NCBI GenBank assembly: GCA_029212785.1
Contig: JARGOG010000008.1
Location: 1 to 64,000, forward strand
Length of the DNA: 64,000 bases
From: Thalassobaculaceae bacterium
GTDB lineage: Bacteria > Pseudomonadota > Alphaproteobacteria > Thalassobaculales > Thalassobaculaceae
Reading direction: 5' to 3'
Within the stretch, counting starts at the first letter, position 1. Each line of letters opens with the position of its first letter. Under the pieces are notes generated by a model. The model worked only from the letters and a program-made list of their open reading frames with translations. It did no database searches and had not been told where the DNA came from. The position numbers were made by a program, and so were the translations under genes. This document shows positions 45,206 to 53,721 of this stretch, in pieces.

Positions 45206-45400
45206 CGCGTCTCTCTCCGTTGTTGTTGTCGTCCCGGTTCGCGGCACGACAGAGTTGATGGCAAGGATGGAGCGGATCAGCGCGAAGATGTTCACCGCAT
45301 GAAGAAGTTATTCATCCCATGAAACCGGCACATCCGGCCGTTGCCCGAACCGGCCGGCTGATCTACCAAGATTGCCCCGCCGCGTTCCAAGGCCGCCCGC

Positions 45401-46654
45401 ATGACCGACACCGCCCCCACCACCCCCATGGCCCCGACACCCATGGCCCTCGACGGCATCCGCGTCATCGACGCCTCGCGCGTCCTCGCCGCCCCGATCG
45501 CCGCGCAGACGCTGGGCGATCTCGGGGCCGACGTGATCAAGATCGAGCGGCCGGGGGCTGGCGACGACATCCGGCGCTGGGGTCCGCCGTTCCTGAAGGA
45601 CAGCGACGGCAATGACACGACCGAGAGCGCCTACTACCTCGGTACCAACCGCAACAAGCGCTCGGTGACCCTCGACTTCACCCAGCCGGAAGGCCGGGCG
45701 ATCCTGCTCAAGCTGCTGGAGAACGCCGACGTCTTCATCGAGAACTACAAGGTCGGCGATCTGGCGCGTCACGGCCTTGCCTACGATCAGATCCGCGAGC
45801 GCTTCCCGCGCCTGGTCTATGCCAGCGTCACCGGGTTCGGCCAGACCGGCCCCTATGCGCCGCGCCCGGGCTACGACCTGCTGGCCCAGGCCATGGGCGG
45901 CATCATGAGCGTGACCGGCGATCCGGCGGGACAGCCGACAAAGGTCGGCGTGGCCATCGCCGACATGATGCCCGGCATGTACCCCACACCCGCCATCCTG
46001 GCCGCGCTGCGCCACCGCGACGCCACCGGCCGGGGCCAGCAGATCGACGCCGCCCTGCTCGACACCCAGGTGGCATGGCTGATGAACCAGGCGATGAACT
46101 ATCTGGTCGGCGGCGTCGTCCCGGGCCGGCTCGGCAATGCCCATCCGAACGTCGCCCCCTACGAGGTGTTCGCCAGCTCGGACGGCTACGTCATCGTCGG
46201 CTGCGGCTCGGACAGGCAGTTCCGCACCTTCCTGCAGGTCGCCGGCCGCGAGGAACTCGCCGACGATCCGCGCTTTGTCGACAACCAGTCGCGCATCGCC
46301 AATATCGACGCGTTGCGCCAGGTGATGGGCGAGATCGTGGCGATGCGGGCGACCGACGACTGGGTCACGGCGCTGGAGGCGGTGAAGGTCCCGTGCGGGC
46401 CGGTGAACACCATCGACCGGGTCTTCGCCGACCCACAGGTGCAGGCCCGCGGCATGGCGACCACCATCCCCGGCCATGCGTTCAATCCCGATGGCGTGCC
46501 GGCCGTCGCCTATCCGCTGAAGCTGTCGGAAACTCCGGCAACCTATCGCCGCCCGCCTCCGATTCTCGGTCAGCACACCGACGAAATCCTGACCGGCGAA
46601 CTCGGCCTCGACGCCGAGATGGTCGCCAAACTGCGGGGTGCAAAGGTGATCTGA
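45401..46654 (+). CDS. class III CoA-transferase (CaiB/BaiF family)
   Basis: A 417-residue enzyme that moves CoA between carboxylic acids. Hallmarks are LDGIRVIDASRVLAAPIAAQTLGDLGADVIKIE at the N-terminus, NRNKRSVTLDF, the catalytic Asp in AIADMMPGM, and the C-terminal PPPILGQHTDEIL. Substrate could be formyl-, succinyl-, or acyl-specific; the neighbours give no clue. The gap upstream (45206-45400) carries no recognised feature. Confidence 0.88.
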   Translation: MTDTAPTTPMAPTPMALDGIRVIDASRVLAAPIAAQTLGDLGADVIKIERPGAGDDIRRWGPPFLKDSDGNDTTESAYYLGTNRNKRSVTLDFTQPEGRAILLKLLENADVFIENYKVGDLARHGLAYDQIRERFPRLVYASVTGFGQTGPYAPRPGYDLLAQAMGGIMSVTGDPAGQPTKVGVAIADMMPGMYPTPAILAALRHRDATGRGQQIDAALLDTQVAWLMNQAMNYLVGGVVPGRLGNAHPNVAPYEVFASSDGYVIVGCGSDRQFRTFLQVAGREELADDPRFVDNQSRIANIDALRQVMGEIVAMRATDDWVTALEAVKVPCGPVNTIDRVFADPQVQARGMATTIPGHAFNPDGVPAVAYPLKLSETPATYRRPPPILGQHTDEILTGELGLDAEMVAKLRGAKVI

Positions 46655-46711
46655 GGCCGGGCAGCAGCCGCGGTTGCTCGACGGGTCAACCAGGCCTATA
46701 CAGCCCCTTTA

Positions 46712-47710
46712 ATGACCGATGCCCTTTCCCCGCTCGCCGCGCCGCCATCCGATGATGCCGGCCGCGCGTACCCACACCGTCACCTGCTCGGCATCGAGGG
46801 GCTGACCCGACCGGATATCGATTTCCTGCTCGACCGGTCGGAGCGCTTCGTTGACCAGAACCGTCAGTTGGACAAGAAAGTCTCCAGCCTGCGCGGCCGC
46901 ACGGTGATCAACCTGTTCTTCGAGAACTCCACCCGAACCCGCACCAGCTTCGAGCTGGCCGGAAAGCGACTGGGCGGCGACGTGATCAACATGTCCGTCG
47001 CCACATCGTCGATCAAGAAGGGCGAGAGCCTGATCGACACCGCGATGACCCTGAACGCCATGCATCCCGACGCCCTCGTCGTTCGTCACGGGGAATCCGG
47101 GGCGGTCCACCTGCTGGCCGAGAAAGTGAACTGCTCGGTGATCAACGCCGGCGACGGCAGCCACGAGCACCCCACCCAGGCCCTGCTCGACGCGCTGACC
47201 ATCCGGCGCCGCAAGGGGCATCTGGAGGGGCTGGAAGTCGCGATCTGCGGCGACGTCGCCCACAGCCGGGTCGCACGCTCCAACATCCATCTGCTGTCGA
47301 TCATGGGCGCGCGCGTCCGTCTGGTCGCCCCGCCGACCCTGCTTCCGAGCGGCATCGAGCGCATGGGGGTGGAGATCCATCACAACATGGAACGCGGCAT
47401 CGCCGGCTGTGACATCGTCATGATGCTGCGTCTGCAGACCGAACGCATGAAGGGCTCCTTCGTCCCGTCGGTGCGGGAGTACTTCCGCTATTTCGGTCTG
47501 GACGTGGACAAGCTCCAATCCGCCAAGCCGGACGCGCTGATCATGCATCCGGGCCCGATGAACCGGGGGGTGGAGATCGACAGCCTGGTCGCCGACGACA
47601 TCGACCGCTCGCTGATCCGCGAGCAGGTGGAGATGGGCGTCGCCGTGCGCATGGCGATCCTCGACATCCTGGTCAGCAACCAGACCGAACCTTGGGCGAA
47701 GAACCAATGA
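46712..47710 (+). CDS. pyrB: aspartate carbamoyltransferase catalytic subunit
   Basis: The 332-residue subunit condenses carbamoyl phosphate with aspartate in pyrimidine synthesis. The carbamoyl-phosphate site STRTRTSFE (in [13 protein letters not shown]) and the HPTQALLD motif are intact. The C-terminus [13 protein letters not shown] contributes to the aspartate domain. No pyrI regulatory-subunit gene is near. The stop overlaps the start of the dihydroorotase-like gene by 4 bases, linking the two. Confidence 0.96.
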   Translation: MTDALSPLAAPPSDDAGRAYPHRHLLGIEGLTRPDIDFLLDRSERFVDQNRQLDKKVSSLRGRTVINLFFENSTRTRTSFELAGKRLGGDVINMSVATSSIKKGESLIDTAMTLNAMHPDALVVRHGESGAVHLLAEKVNCSVINAGDGSHEHPTQALLDALTIRRRKGHLEGLEVAICGDVAHSRVARSNIHLLSIMGARVRLVAPPTLLPSGIERMGVEIHHNMERGIAGCDIVMMLRLQTERMKGSFVPSVREYFRYFGLDVDKLQSAKPDALIMHPGPMNRGVEIDSLVADDIDRSLIREQVEMGVAVRMAILDILVSNQTEPWAKNQ

Positions 47711-49041
47711 GGCAAACCCTCTACAAGAACGCCCGCCTGCTGGATCCGGCGAGCGGACTCGACGCCAGGGGCGCCCTGCTGACCCGCGACGGCAAGATCG
47801 CCGAGGTCGGCCCGCAGGTCTTTGTCGATGCCATCCAGGAGGATGTGGAGGTGGTCGACTGCGCCGGGCGCTGTCTCGCTCCCGGTCTGGTCGACATGAG
47901 GGTCCAGGTGCGCGAGCCCGGCGACGAGCACATGGAGACGCTGGCCTCGGCCCAGAAGGCGGCCGCCGCCGGCGGCGTGACCAGCTTCGCGACCCTGCCG
48001 AACACCAACCCGATCATCGACGACGTCTCGCTGCTGGAATTCGTCGAGCGCCGGGCGCTGGAAGTCGGGATCGCCAACGTCCACCCCTATGCCGCCGCGA
48101 CCAAGGGACTGCGCGGCGAAGAAATGACCGAGTTCGGCATGCTGGCCGACAGCGGCGCCGTCGCCTTCACCGATGGCGAGAAAGCCATTGCCGACGCCCT
48201 GGTCATGCGCCGGGCGCTGTCCTATGCCAGCATCTTCAAACGCACCATCGTCCAGCATCCCGAAGACCCGGCACTGGCCCGCGAGGGCTCGGCCAACGAG
48301 GGTGAGACGGCGACCCGCCTCGGCCTCGCCGGCATTCCGGCCGTCGCCGAGGTGATGATGGTGGAGCGCGACCTCAGGCTGGTGGAACTCACCGGCGGCA
48401 GCTACCACGCCGCCCATCTCTCCACCGGTGCCGCGATCGAGGCGATCCGTCAGGCGAAGAAGCGCGGTCTTCCGGTCACCTGCGACACCGCCCCGCCCTA
48501 TTTCGCCCTGAACGAGGGCGCGGTGGTCGACTACCGGACCTTCGCCCGGCTCTCGCCACCGCTGCGCAGCGAGCAGGACCGCCTCGCCGTGGTCGCGGGG
48601 CTGGCGGACGGCACCATCGACGCCATCGCCAGCGACCACTCCCCGCATGATCAGGACAGTAAGCGCGTGCCCTTCGCCCAGGCGATGCCGGGCGGCGTCG
48701 GCCTGGAGACACTGCTGACGATCAGCCTGGACCTCGTCCATACCGAGGCCATGAGCCTGATCGACCTGCTGCATCGCCTGACCGTGGCACCGGCCCGCAT
48801 CCTCGGCCTGCCCTACGGCACCCTCGCCATCGGCGGCGACGCCGATCTGGTGATCTTCGACCTCAACCGCGCCGGCAAGATCGACCCGGACAGCTTCGCC
48901 TCGAAATCCCGCAACACACCGTTCGACGGCCGGCCCGTCGAAGGCCGTGTCTGGCGAACGGTATATCGGGGCGGCACCGTGTATGATATCGACGCCGAAC
49001 CGCCGCTCCCGACACGACGCAGGGCTTTCGTCGATGCCTGA
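47707..49041 (+). CDS. dihydroorotase-like protein lacking metal ligands (PyrC'-type pseudo-enzyme)
   Basis: The 444-residue protein has the dihydroorotase fold and clear homology: [19 protein letters not shown] and ASDHSPH are conserved. But the N-terminal metal motif HxH is replaced: [12 protein letters not shown] has R65 and Q67 where active enzymes have two His. The next ligand region SDDG becomes TDGEK, and TPHH becomes APPY. Such non-catalytic paralogues (PyrC') associate with aspartate carbamoyltransferase and stabilise it in Pseudomonas, and the coupling with pyrB fits that role. A true dihydroorotase should be encoded elsewhere. The downstream plsY starts inside its 3' end. Confidence 0.85.
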   Translation: MRQTLYKNARLLDPASGLDARGALLTRDGKIAEVGPQVFVDAIQEDVEVVDCAGRCLAPGLVDMRVQVREPGDEHMETLASAQKAAAAGGVTSFATLPNTNPIIDDVSLLEFVERRALEVGIANVHPYAAATKGLRGEEMTEFGMLADSGAVAFTDGEKAIADALVMRRALSYASIFKRTIVQHPEDPALAREGSANEGETATRLGLAGIPAVAEVMMVERDLRLVELTGGSYHAAHLSTGAAIEAIRQAKKRGLPVTCDTAPPYFALNEGAVVDYRTFARLSPPLRSEQDRLAVVAGLADGTIDAIASDHSPHDQDSKRVPFAQAMPGGVGLETLLTISLDLVHTEAMSLIDLLHRLTVAPARILGLPYGTLAIGGDADLVIFDLNRAGKIDPDSFASKSRNTPFDGRPVEGRVWRTVYRGGTVYDIDAEPPLPTRRRAFVDA

Positions 49042-49651
49042 TCCGATGGGAACTCTCGAGTATACGTGGCCGTTCTATGCCGGCTTCCTGCTCGCTTACC
49101 TGCTGGGCTCGATCCCGTTCGGCCTGGTGCTGACACGGATCTCCGGCCTCGGCGACATCCGCGCCATCGGCTCGCATAATATCGGCGCGACCAACGTGCT
49201 GCGCACCGGCCGCAAGGGGCTGGCCGCCGCCACCCTGCTACTGGACGCCGGCAAGGGCGCCGTGGCGGTGGCGGTTGCCTGGCAGTTCGGTGCCGACATG
49301 GCGCTGCTCGCCGCCATCGGCGCGGTGCTGGGCCATTGTTTCCCGATCTGGCTGCGGTTCAAGGGCGGTAAGGGCGTGGCCACGGCCATCGGGGTCTGGC
49401 TGGCGCTGGTGCCGGATGTCGCGGTGATCGTCTGTGGCCTGTGGCTGCTGATCGCCGGCGTGTTCCGTTACTCGTCGGTCGCCGCCCTGGTGTCGCTTGC
49501 CGCCGCTCCGCTGCTCGCCTGGCATATGGAGGGGCCGCAATTCGCCGAGGCCGGCGGCGTGATCGCCGCGGTGATCTGGTTGCGCCATCACCAGAATATC
49601 CGCCGCCTGCTGAAGGGCGAGGAAACCCGGATCAGCTTCAAGAAGAAATGA
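49034..49651 (+). CDS. plsY: acyl-phosphate:glycerol-3-phosphate acyltransferase
   Basis: A 205-residue integral membrane enzyme for the first step of phospholipid synthesis. The family patterns LLAYLLGSIPFGLVLTR, GSHNIGATNVLRTG and FKGGKGVATAIG are intact. Five or six hydrophobic segments are visible. The ATG at 49034 overlaps the upstream gene by 8 bases; MGTLEY at 49046 is an alternative. Confidence 0.94.
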   Translation: MPDPMGTLEYTWPFYAGFLLAYLLGSIPFGLVLTRISGLGDIRAIGSHNIGATNVLRTGRKGLAAATLLLDAGKGAVAVAVAWQFGADMALLAAIGAVLGHCFPIWLRFKGGKGVATAIGVWLALVPDVAVIVCGLWLLIAGVFRYSSVAALVSLAAAPLLAWHMEGPQFAEAGGVIAAVIWLRHHQNIRRLLKGEETRISFKKK

Positions 49652-49768
49652 AACCGCGTTCTCGGTTTCGATAAACTCGGCCGTTCCGGTATCGAGATAT
49701 CCACAGCAGGCCTGCCACGGCGTCGAAACGTCCCCGGCCCTGCCATAGCTCCAGCCTGTTCAAGCGCC

Positions 49769-50938
49769 ATGGAGCGGCCGATGCCCCGCAATCCGTCCCC
49801 CGCCCGCCTGTCCGACCGGGAACGGGTCGCGCGGCTTCGCCTGATCCGCACGGAGAATGTCGGCCCGGTCACCTTCCGCCAGATCATCGAGCGGTTCGGC
49901 AGTGCCGCGCGGGCGATCGACGCTCTCCCCGATCTGGCGCGGCGCGGCGGCCGACGCCGCCCGCTCGCCGTGCCGTCCATCGCGGCCGCCGAGCGGGAGA
50001 TGGCCGAGACGGCGGAGGTCGGCGCCGAGCTGGTGGTGTTTGGCGACCCGGCCTACCCGCCGGCCCTCGCCGCAATCGAGGATGCCCCCGGCGCCTTCTC
50101 GATGATCGGTCATGCCCATCTGCTGTGCCACCGCATCATCGCCATCGTCGGTGCCCGCAACGCCTCGATGAACGGCCGTCGGCTGGCCGCCGCCCTGTCC
50201 CGTGAGCTGGGGGCCGCCGGATATGTCGTTGCCTCCGGGCTCGCCCGCGGGATCGACGGCGCCGCCCATGAGGGGGCGCTGGAGACCGGCACGGTGGCGG
50301 CGGTCGCCGGTGGAATCGACGTCATCTATCCGCCTGAACACACGGATCTCTTTCACCGCATCGCCGAGTCTGGCGCCATCATCGCTGAACAGCCGGTCGG
50401 AACCACGCCCCAGGCGCGGCATTTTCCCTCGCGTAACCGGATCATCGCCGGGCTCAGTCTCGGTGTGCTCGTGGTCGAAGCGGCAACCCGCTCGGGCTCC
50501 CTGATTACCGCCCGCCGGGCGCTGGATCAGGGCCGCGAAGTCTTCGCCATTCCAGGCTCCCCACTCGACCCGCGCTGTGGCGGGACAAACGGTCTGATCA
50601 AGGAGGGAGCGGCCTTTCTCGTCGAGTCCGCGCGGGACGTGCTGCAGGTTCTGGACGGGCTGCCGGAGCGGAATCTGCACGAGCCGGCAGGGCGGGATTG
50701 GGAGGCCTCCTATTCCAGCGAACCCCTTGAAACGCCCACGATGGAGATCGACGAACGGACCCGCCAGGAGGTGCTCGGGGCGCTGGGCTCCGAACCGGTC
50801 GCGGTTGACGAACTGATCCGTGGGTGCCAATTGTCGGCTCCGATCGTCGCGACGGTGCTCCTGGAGGCGGAACTTGCGGGCCTCATCGACCGTCACCCAG
50901 GAAATCAGGTTTCGCGGCGAATGGACGTTCCGGTCTGA
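49769..50938 (+). CDS. dprA: DNA-protecting protein DprA
   Basis: The 389-residue protein has a SAM/HhH-like N-terminal part, the Rossmann-type Smf core (VGARNASMNGRRLA, SGLARGIDGAAHEGAL, FPSRNRIIAGLS) and a C-terminal winged helix (about 320-389). It loads RecA onto incoming single-stranded DNA in natural transformation, though it is also widespread in non-competent bacteria. It precedes topA, as in many alphaproteobacteria. Confidence 0.94.
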   Translation: MERPMPRNPSPARLSDRERVARLRLIRTENVGPVTFRQIIERFGSAARAIDALPDLARRGGRRRPLAVPSIAAAEREMAETAEVGAELVVFGDPAYPPALAAIEDAPGAFSMIGHAHLLCHRIIAIVGARNASMNGRRLAAALSRELGAAGYVVASGLARGIDGAAHEGALETGTVAAVAGGIDVIYPPEHTDLFHRIAESGAIIAEQPVGTTPQARHFPSRNRIIAGLSLGVLVVEAATRSGSLITARRALDQGREVFAIPGSPLDPRCGGTNGLIKEGAAFLVESARDVLQVLDGLPERNLHEPAGRDWEASYSSEPLETPTMEIDERTRQEVLGALGSEPVAVDELIRGCQLSAPIVATVLLEAELAGLIDRHPGNQVSRRMDVPV

Positions 50939-50998
50939 CCGAGCGGCTATTCCGTCGCCGGACCAGAGGATCGGACCCAGGGAAAGCGAACGGTACGC

Positions 50999-53710
50999 AT
51001 GACAAAAGTCGTTGTCGTCGAGTCCCCGGCCAAGGCCAAAACTATCAATAAGTATCTCGGCAGCGACTATCACGTGCTGGCGAGCTACGGCCACATCCGG
51101 GATCTGCCACCGAAGGACGGATCCGTCGATCCGGACGCTGACTTCGCGATGCAGTGGCAGACCGACCAGCGCTCCGAGAAGCAGGTCAAGGCCATCGCCG
51201 ACGCCGTGAAGGGCGCCGAGCAGCTCATCCTGGCGACTGACCCCGACCGCGAGGGCGAGGCGATCAGCTGGCACATCCGCAATGTGCTGGACGAGCGCAA
51301 GGTGCTGGGCGGCATCGACGTCAAGCGCGTGGCCTTCAACGCGATCACCAAGGATGCCGTGCTCGACGCCATGGCGCATCCGCGCGAACTCGATCAGGAC
51401 CTGATCGACGCCTATCTGGCACGTCGCGCGCTGGATTACCTGGTCGGCTTCACTCTCTCACCGGTGCTCTGGCGCAAGCTGCCCGGGGCGCGCTCGGCCG
51501 GCCGCGTGCAGTCGGTGGCGCTGCGTCTGATCAGCGAGCGTGAAGCGGAGATCGAGCGGTTCAACCCGCAGGAATACTGGTCGGTAGAAGCGGTTTTCCG
51601 CACCCAGGAGCGCAAGACCTTCAGCGCCCGCCTGACCCATCTCGACGGCAATAAGCTCGACCGCCTGGACATCAAGTCCGAAGCCGAGGCCAAGGCCGCG
51701 GTCGCCGCGATCGAGGCCGGCGACTTCGCCATCGGCTCGGTCGAGAAGAAGCGGGTTCGGCGCAATCCGGCGCCCCCCTTCACCACCTCGACCCTGCAGC
51801 AGGAGGCCTCGCGCAAGCTCGGCTTCGGGGCCACCCGCACCATGCAGCTCGCCCAGCGGCTCTACGAAGGCGTCGATATCGGTGGCGAGACGACCGGTCT
51901 CATCACCTATATGCGAACCGACGGCGTGCAGATGTCGCCCGAGGCGATCACCCAGATCCGCACGTCGATCGGCGGCGAATACGGCGACCGCTACCTGCCG
52001 AACACGCCGCGCGCCTATACTTCGCGGGCCAAGAATGCCCAGGAAGCGCACGAGGCGATCCGGCCGACCGATGTGACCCGCACGCCGGAGGCGCTGCGGT
52101 CCCGTCTCGATGCCGACCAGTGGAAGCTCTACTCGCTGGTCTGGAAGCGCGCGGTGGCGAGCCAGATGGCCAGTGCCGAGCTGGATCAGACCGCCATCGA
52201 TGTCACCGACAAGGGCGGGCGCAGCATATTGCGGGCGACCGGCTCGGTCATCGCCTTCGACGGTTTCCTGAAGCTGTACCGCGAAGATCGCGACGACAGC
52301 GAGGGTGCCGAACTCAGTGACGACGAGAACGACAAGATCCTCCCCGCCGTTGCCGACGGCGATGCCGTGGCCCGTCAGGAGGTCACCCCGGAGCAGCACT
52401 CCACCCAGCCGCCGCCGCGTTATTCCGAGGCCAGCCTGGTCAAGAAGATGGAAGAACTCGGGATCGGCCGCCCATCGACCTATGCCAGCATTCTGCAGGT
52501 GCTGCAGGACCGCGAATACGTGCGCCTGGATCGCCGCCGCTTCGTGCCGGAGGACCGGGGGCGCCTGGTCACCACCTTCCTGTCCAGCTTCTTCGAGCGT
52601 TACGTCCAGTACAACTTCACCGCCGATCTGGAGACCCAGCTCGACGACGTGTCGGCCGGCCAGATCGACTGGCGCCAGGTGCTGCGCGACTTCTGGAGTC
52701 CGTTCAAGGGCTCGGTCGACGGCACCAAGGATCTGTCGATCGGCGATGTGATCGAAAAGCTGGACGCCGAACTGGCGGACCACTTCTTCCCCCAAGGCGA
52801 GGACGGCCAGCCGGCCCGCGGATGCCCGAGCTGCGGTGAGGGCAATCTGTCCCTGCGCCTCGGCAAATTCGGCGCCTTCATCGGCTGCTCGAACTATCCG
52901 AACTGCAAGTTCACCCGCCAACTCGGCGAGGCCGCCGGCGGCCGTCCGGTCGATGCCGAGGGCGAAGGCGGTGCCCTGCCCCGCGTGCTCGGCCAAGATC
53001 CGGAAACCGGGCAGGATGTGAGCCTGAAGAAGGGGCCTTACGGGGTCTATGTCCAGCTCGGCGAGCCGGAGGAAGGCTCCAAGGCGAAGCCCAAGCGGGC
53101 GTCCCTGCCCAAGCAGGTCTCGCCCGCCGATATCGACCTGCAGAAGGCACTCGCCCTGCTCTCGCTGCCCCGGCCCGTGGGCGAGCATCCAGAGACTAAG
53201 GAAATGATCGACGCCGGGATCGGCCGCTACGGTCCGTATCTGCGGCACGCGGGGACCTATGTCAGCCTTCCGGGTGACGACACGGTACTGACCATCGGCC
53301 TGAACCACGCGGTCCAGATCATCGCCGAGAAGGGCTCGAAGAAGAAACCGGGCCGGACCATCGGCGATCATCCGGCCGACGGCAAGCCGGTGACGGTTCA
53401 GGCCGGGCGCTACGGCCCGTACGCCCAGCACGGCTCGATCCGTGCCACCCTGCCCAAGGGCGAAGAGATGGAGACCCTCACGCTGGAGCGCGCGGTCGAA
53501 CTTCTGACCGCCAAGGCGGAGAAGAGCGGCAAGGCCGTGCCGAAGAAGGCGGCTGCCAAGAAGCCTGCCGCCAAGAAGCCTGCCGCCAAGAAGACCGCGG
53601 CGAAGAAGACCACGACGAAGAAGACGGCCGCGAAAAAATCCCCGGCCAAGAAGTCGGCCGCCAAATCGAAGGCGGATGACGGGGACTCGGCCGGGACGCC
53701 GGGAAGCTGA
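50999..53710 (+). CDS. topA: DNA topoisomerase I
   Basis: The 903-residue type IA enzyme has a toprim domain with VVVESPAKAKTI and TDPDREGEAISWH; the catalytic Tyr lies in GLITYMRTDG. A zinc ribbon CPSCGEGNLSLRLGKFGAFIGCSNYPNC lies near 610-640, followed by three or so further topoisomerase C-terminal repeats. The C-terminal 55 residues are a Lys/Ala-rich tail (PAAKK and TAAKK repeats) resembling histone H1 or AlgR3-like DNA-binding tails. It follows dprA by 60 bases and precedes rnr by 11. Confidence 0.97.
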   Translation: MTKVVVVESPAKAKTINKYLGSDYHVLASYGHIRDLPPKDGSVDPDADFAMQWQTDQRSEKQVKAIADAVKGAEQLILATDPDREGEAISWHIRNVLDERKVLGGIDVKRVAFNAITKDAVLDAMAHPRELDQDLIDAYLARRALDYLVGFTLSPVLWRKLPGARSAGRVQSVALRLISEREAEIERFNPQEYWSVEAVFRTQERKTFSARLTHLDGNKLDRLDIKSEAEAKAAVAAIEAGDFAIGSVEKKRVRRNPAPPFTTSTLQQEASRKLGFGATRTMQLAQRLYEGVDIGGETTGLITYMRTDGVQMSPEAITQIRTSIGGEYGDRYLPNTPRAYTSRAKNAQEAHEAIRPTDVTRTPEALRSRLDADQWKLYSLVWKRAVASQMASAELDQTAIDVTDKGGRSILRATGSVIAFDGFLKLYREDRDDSEGAELSDDENDKILPAVADGDAVARQEVTPEQHSTQPPPRYSEASLVKKMEELGIGRPSTYASILQVLQDREYVRLDRRRFVPEDRGRLVTTFLSSFFERYVQYNFTADLETQLDDVSAGQIDWRQVLRDFWSPFKGSVDGTKDLSIGDVIEKLDAELADHFFPQGEDGQPARGCPSCGEGNLSLRLGKFGAFIGCSNYPNCKFTRQLGEAAGGRPVDAEGEGGALPRVLGQDPETGQDVSLKKGPYGVYVQLGEPEEGSKAKPKRASLPKQVSPADIDLQKALALLSLPRPVGEHPETKEMIDAGIGRYGPYLRHAGTYVSLPGDDTVLTIGLNHAVQIIAEKGSKKKPGRTIGDHPADGKPVTVQAGRYGPYAQHGSIRATLPKGEEMETLTLERAVELLTAKAEKSGKAVPKKAAAKKPAAKKPAAKKTAAKKTTTKKTAAKKSPAKKSAAKSKADDGDSAGTPGS

Positions 53711-53721
53711 GCCCGGACGAC

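Noticed and set aside
47707-49041. Frameshifted or broken pyrC
   Set aside because: The frame is intact over 444 codons with conserved blocks kept; the metal-ligand changes look like selected substitutions, not decay.
51458-53431. 657-residue minus-strand frame opposite topA
   Set aside because: Shadow of topA with no family similarity.
53530-53680. CRISPR-like short repeats
   Set aside because: The repeats are the AAKK/PAAKK coding repeats of the TopA tail, with no constant spacing or spacers. No CRISPR array was seen anywhere in the window.
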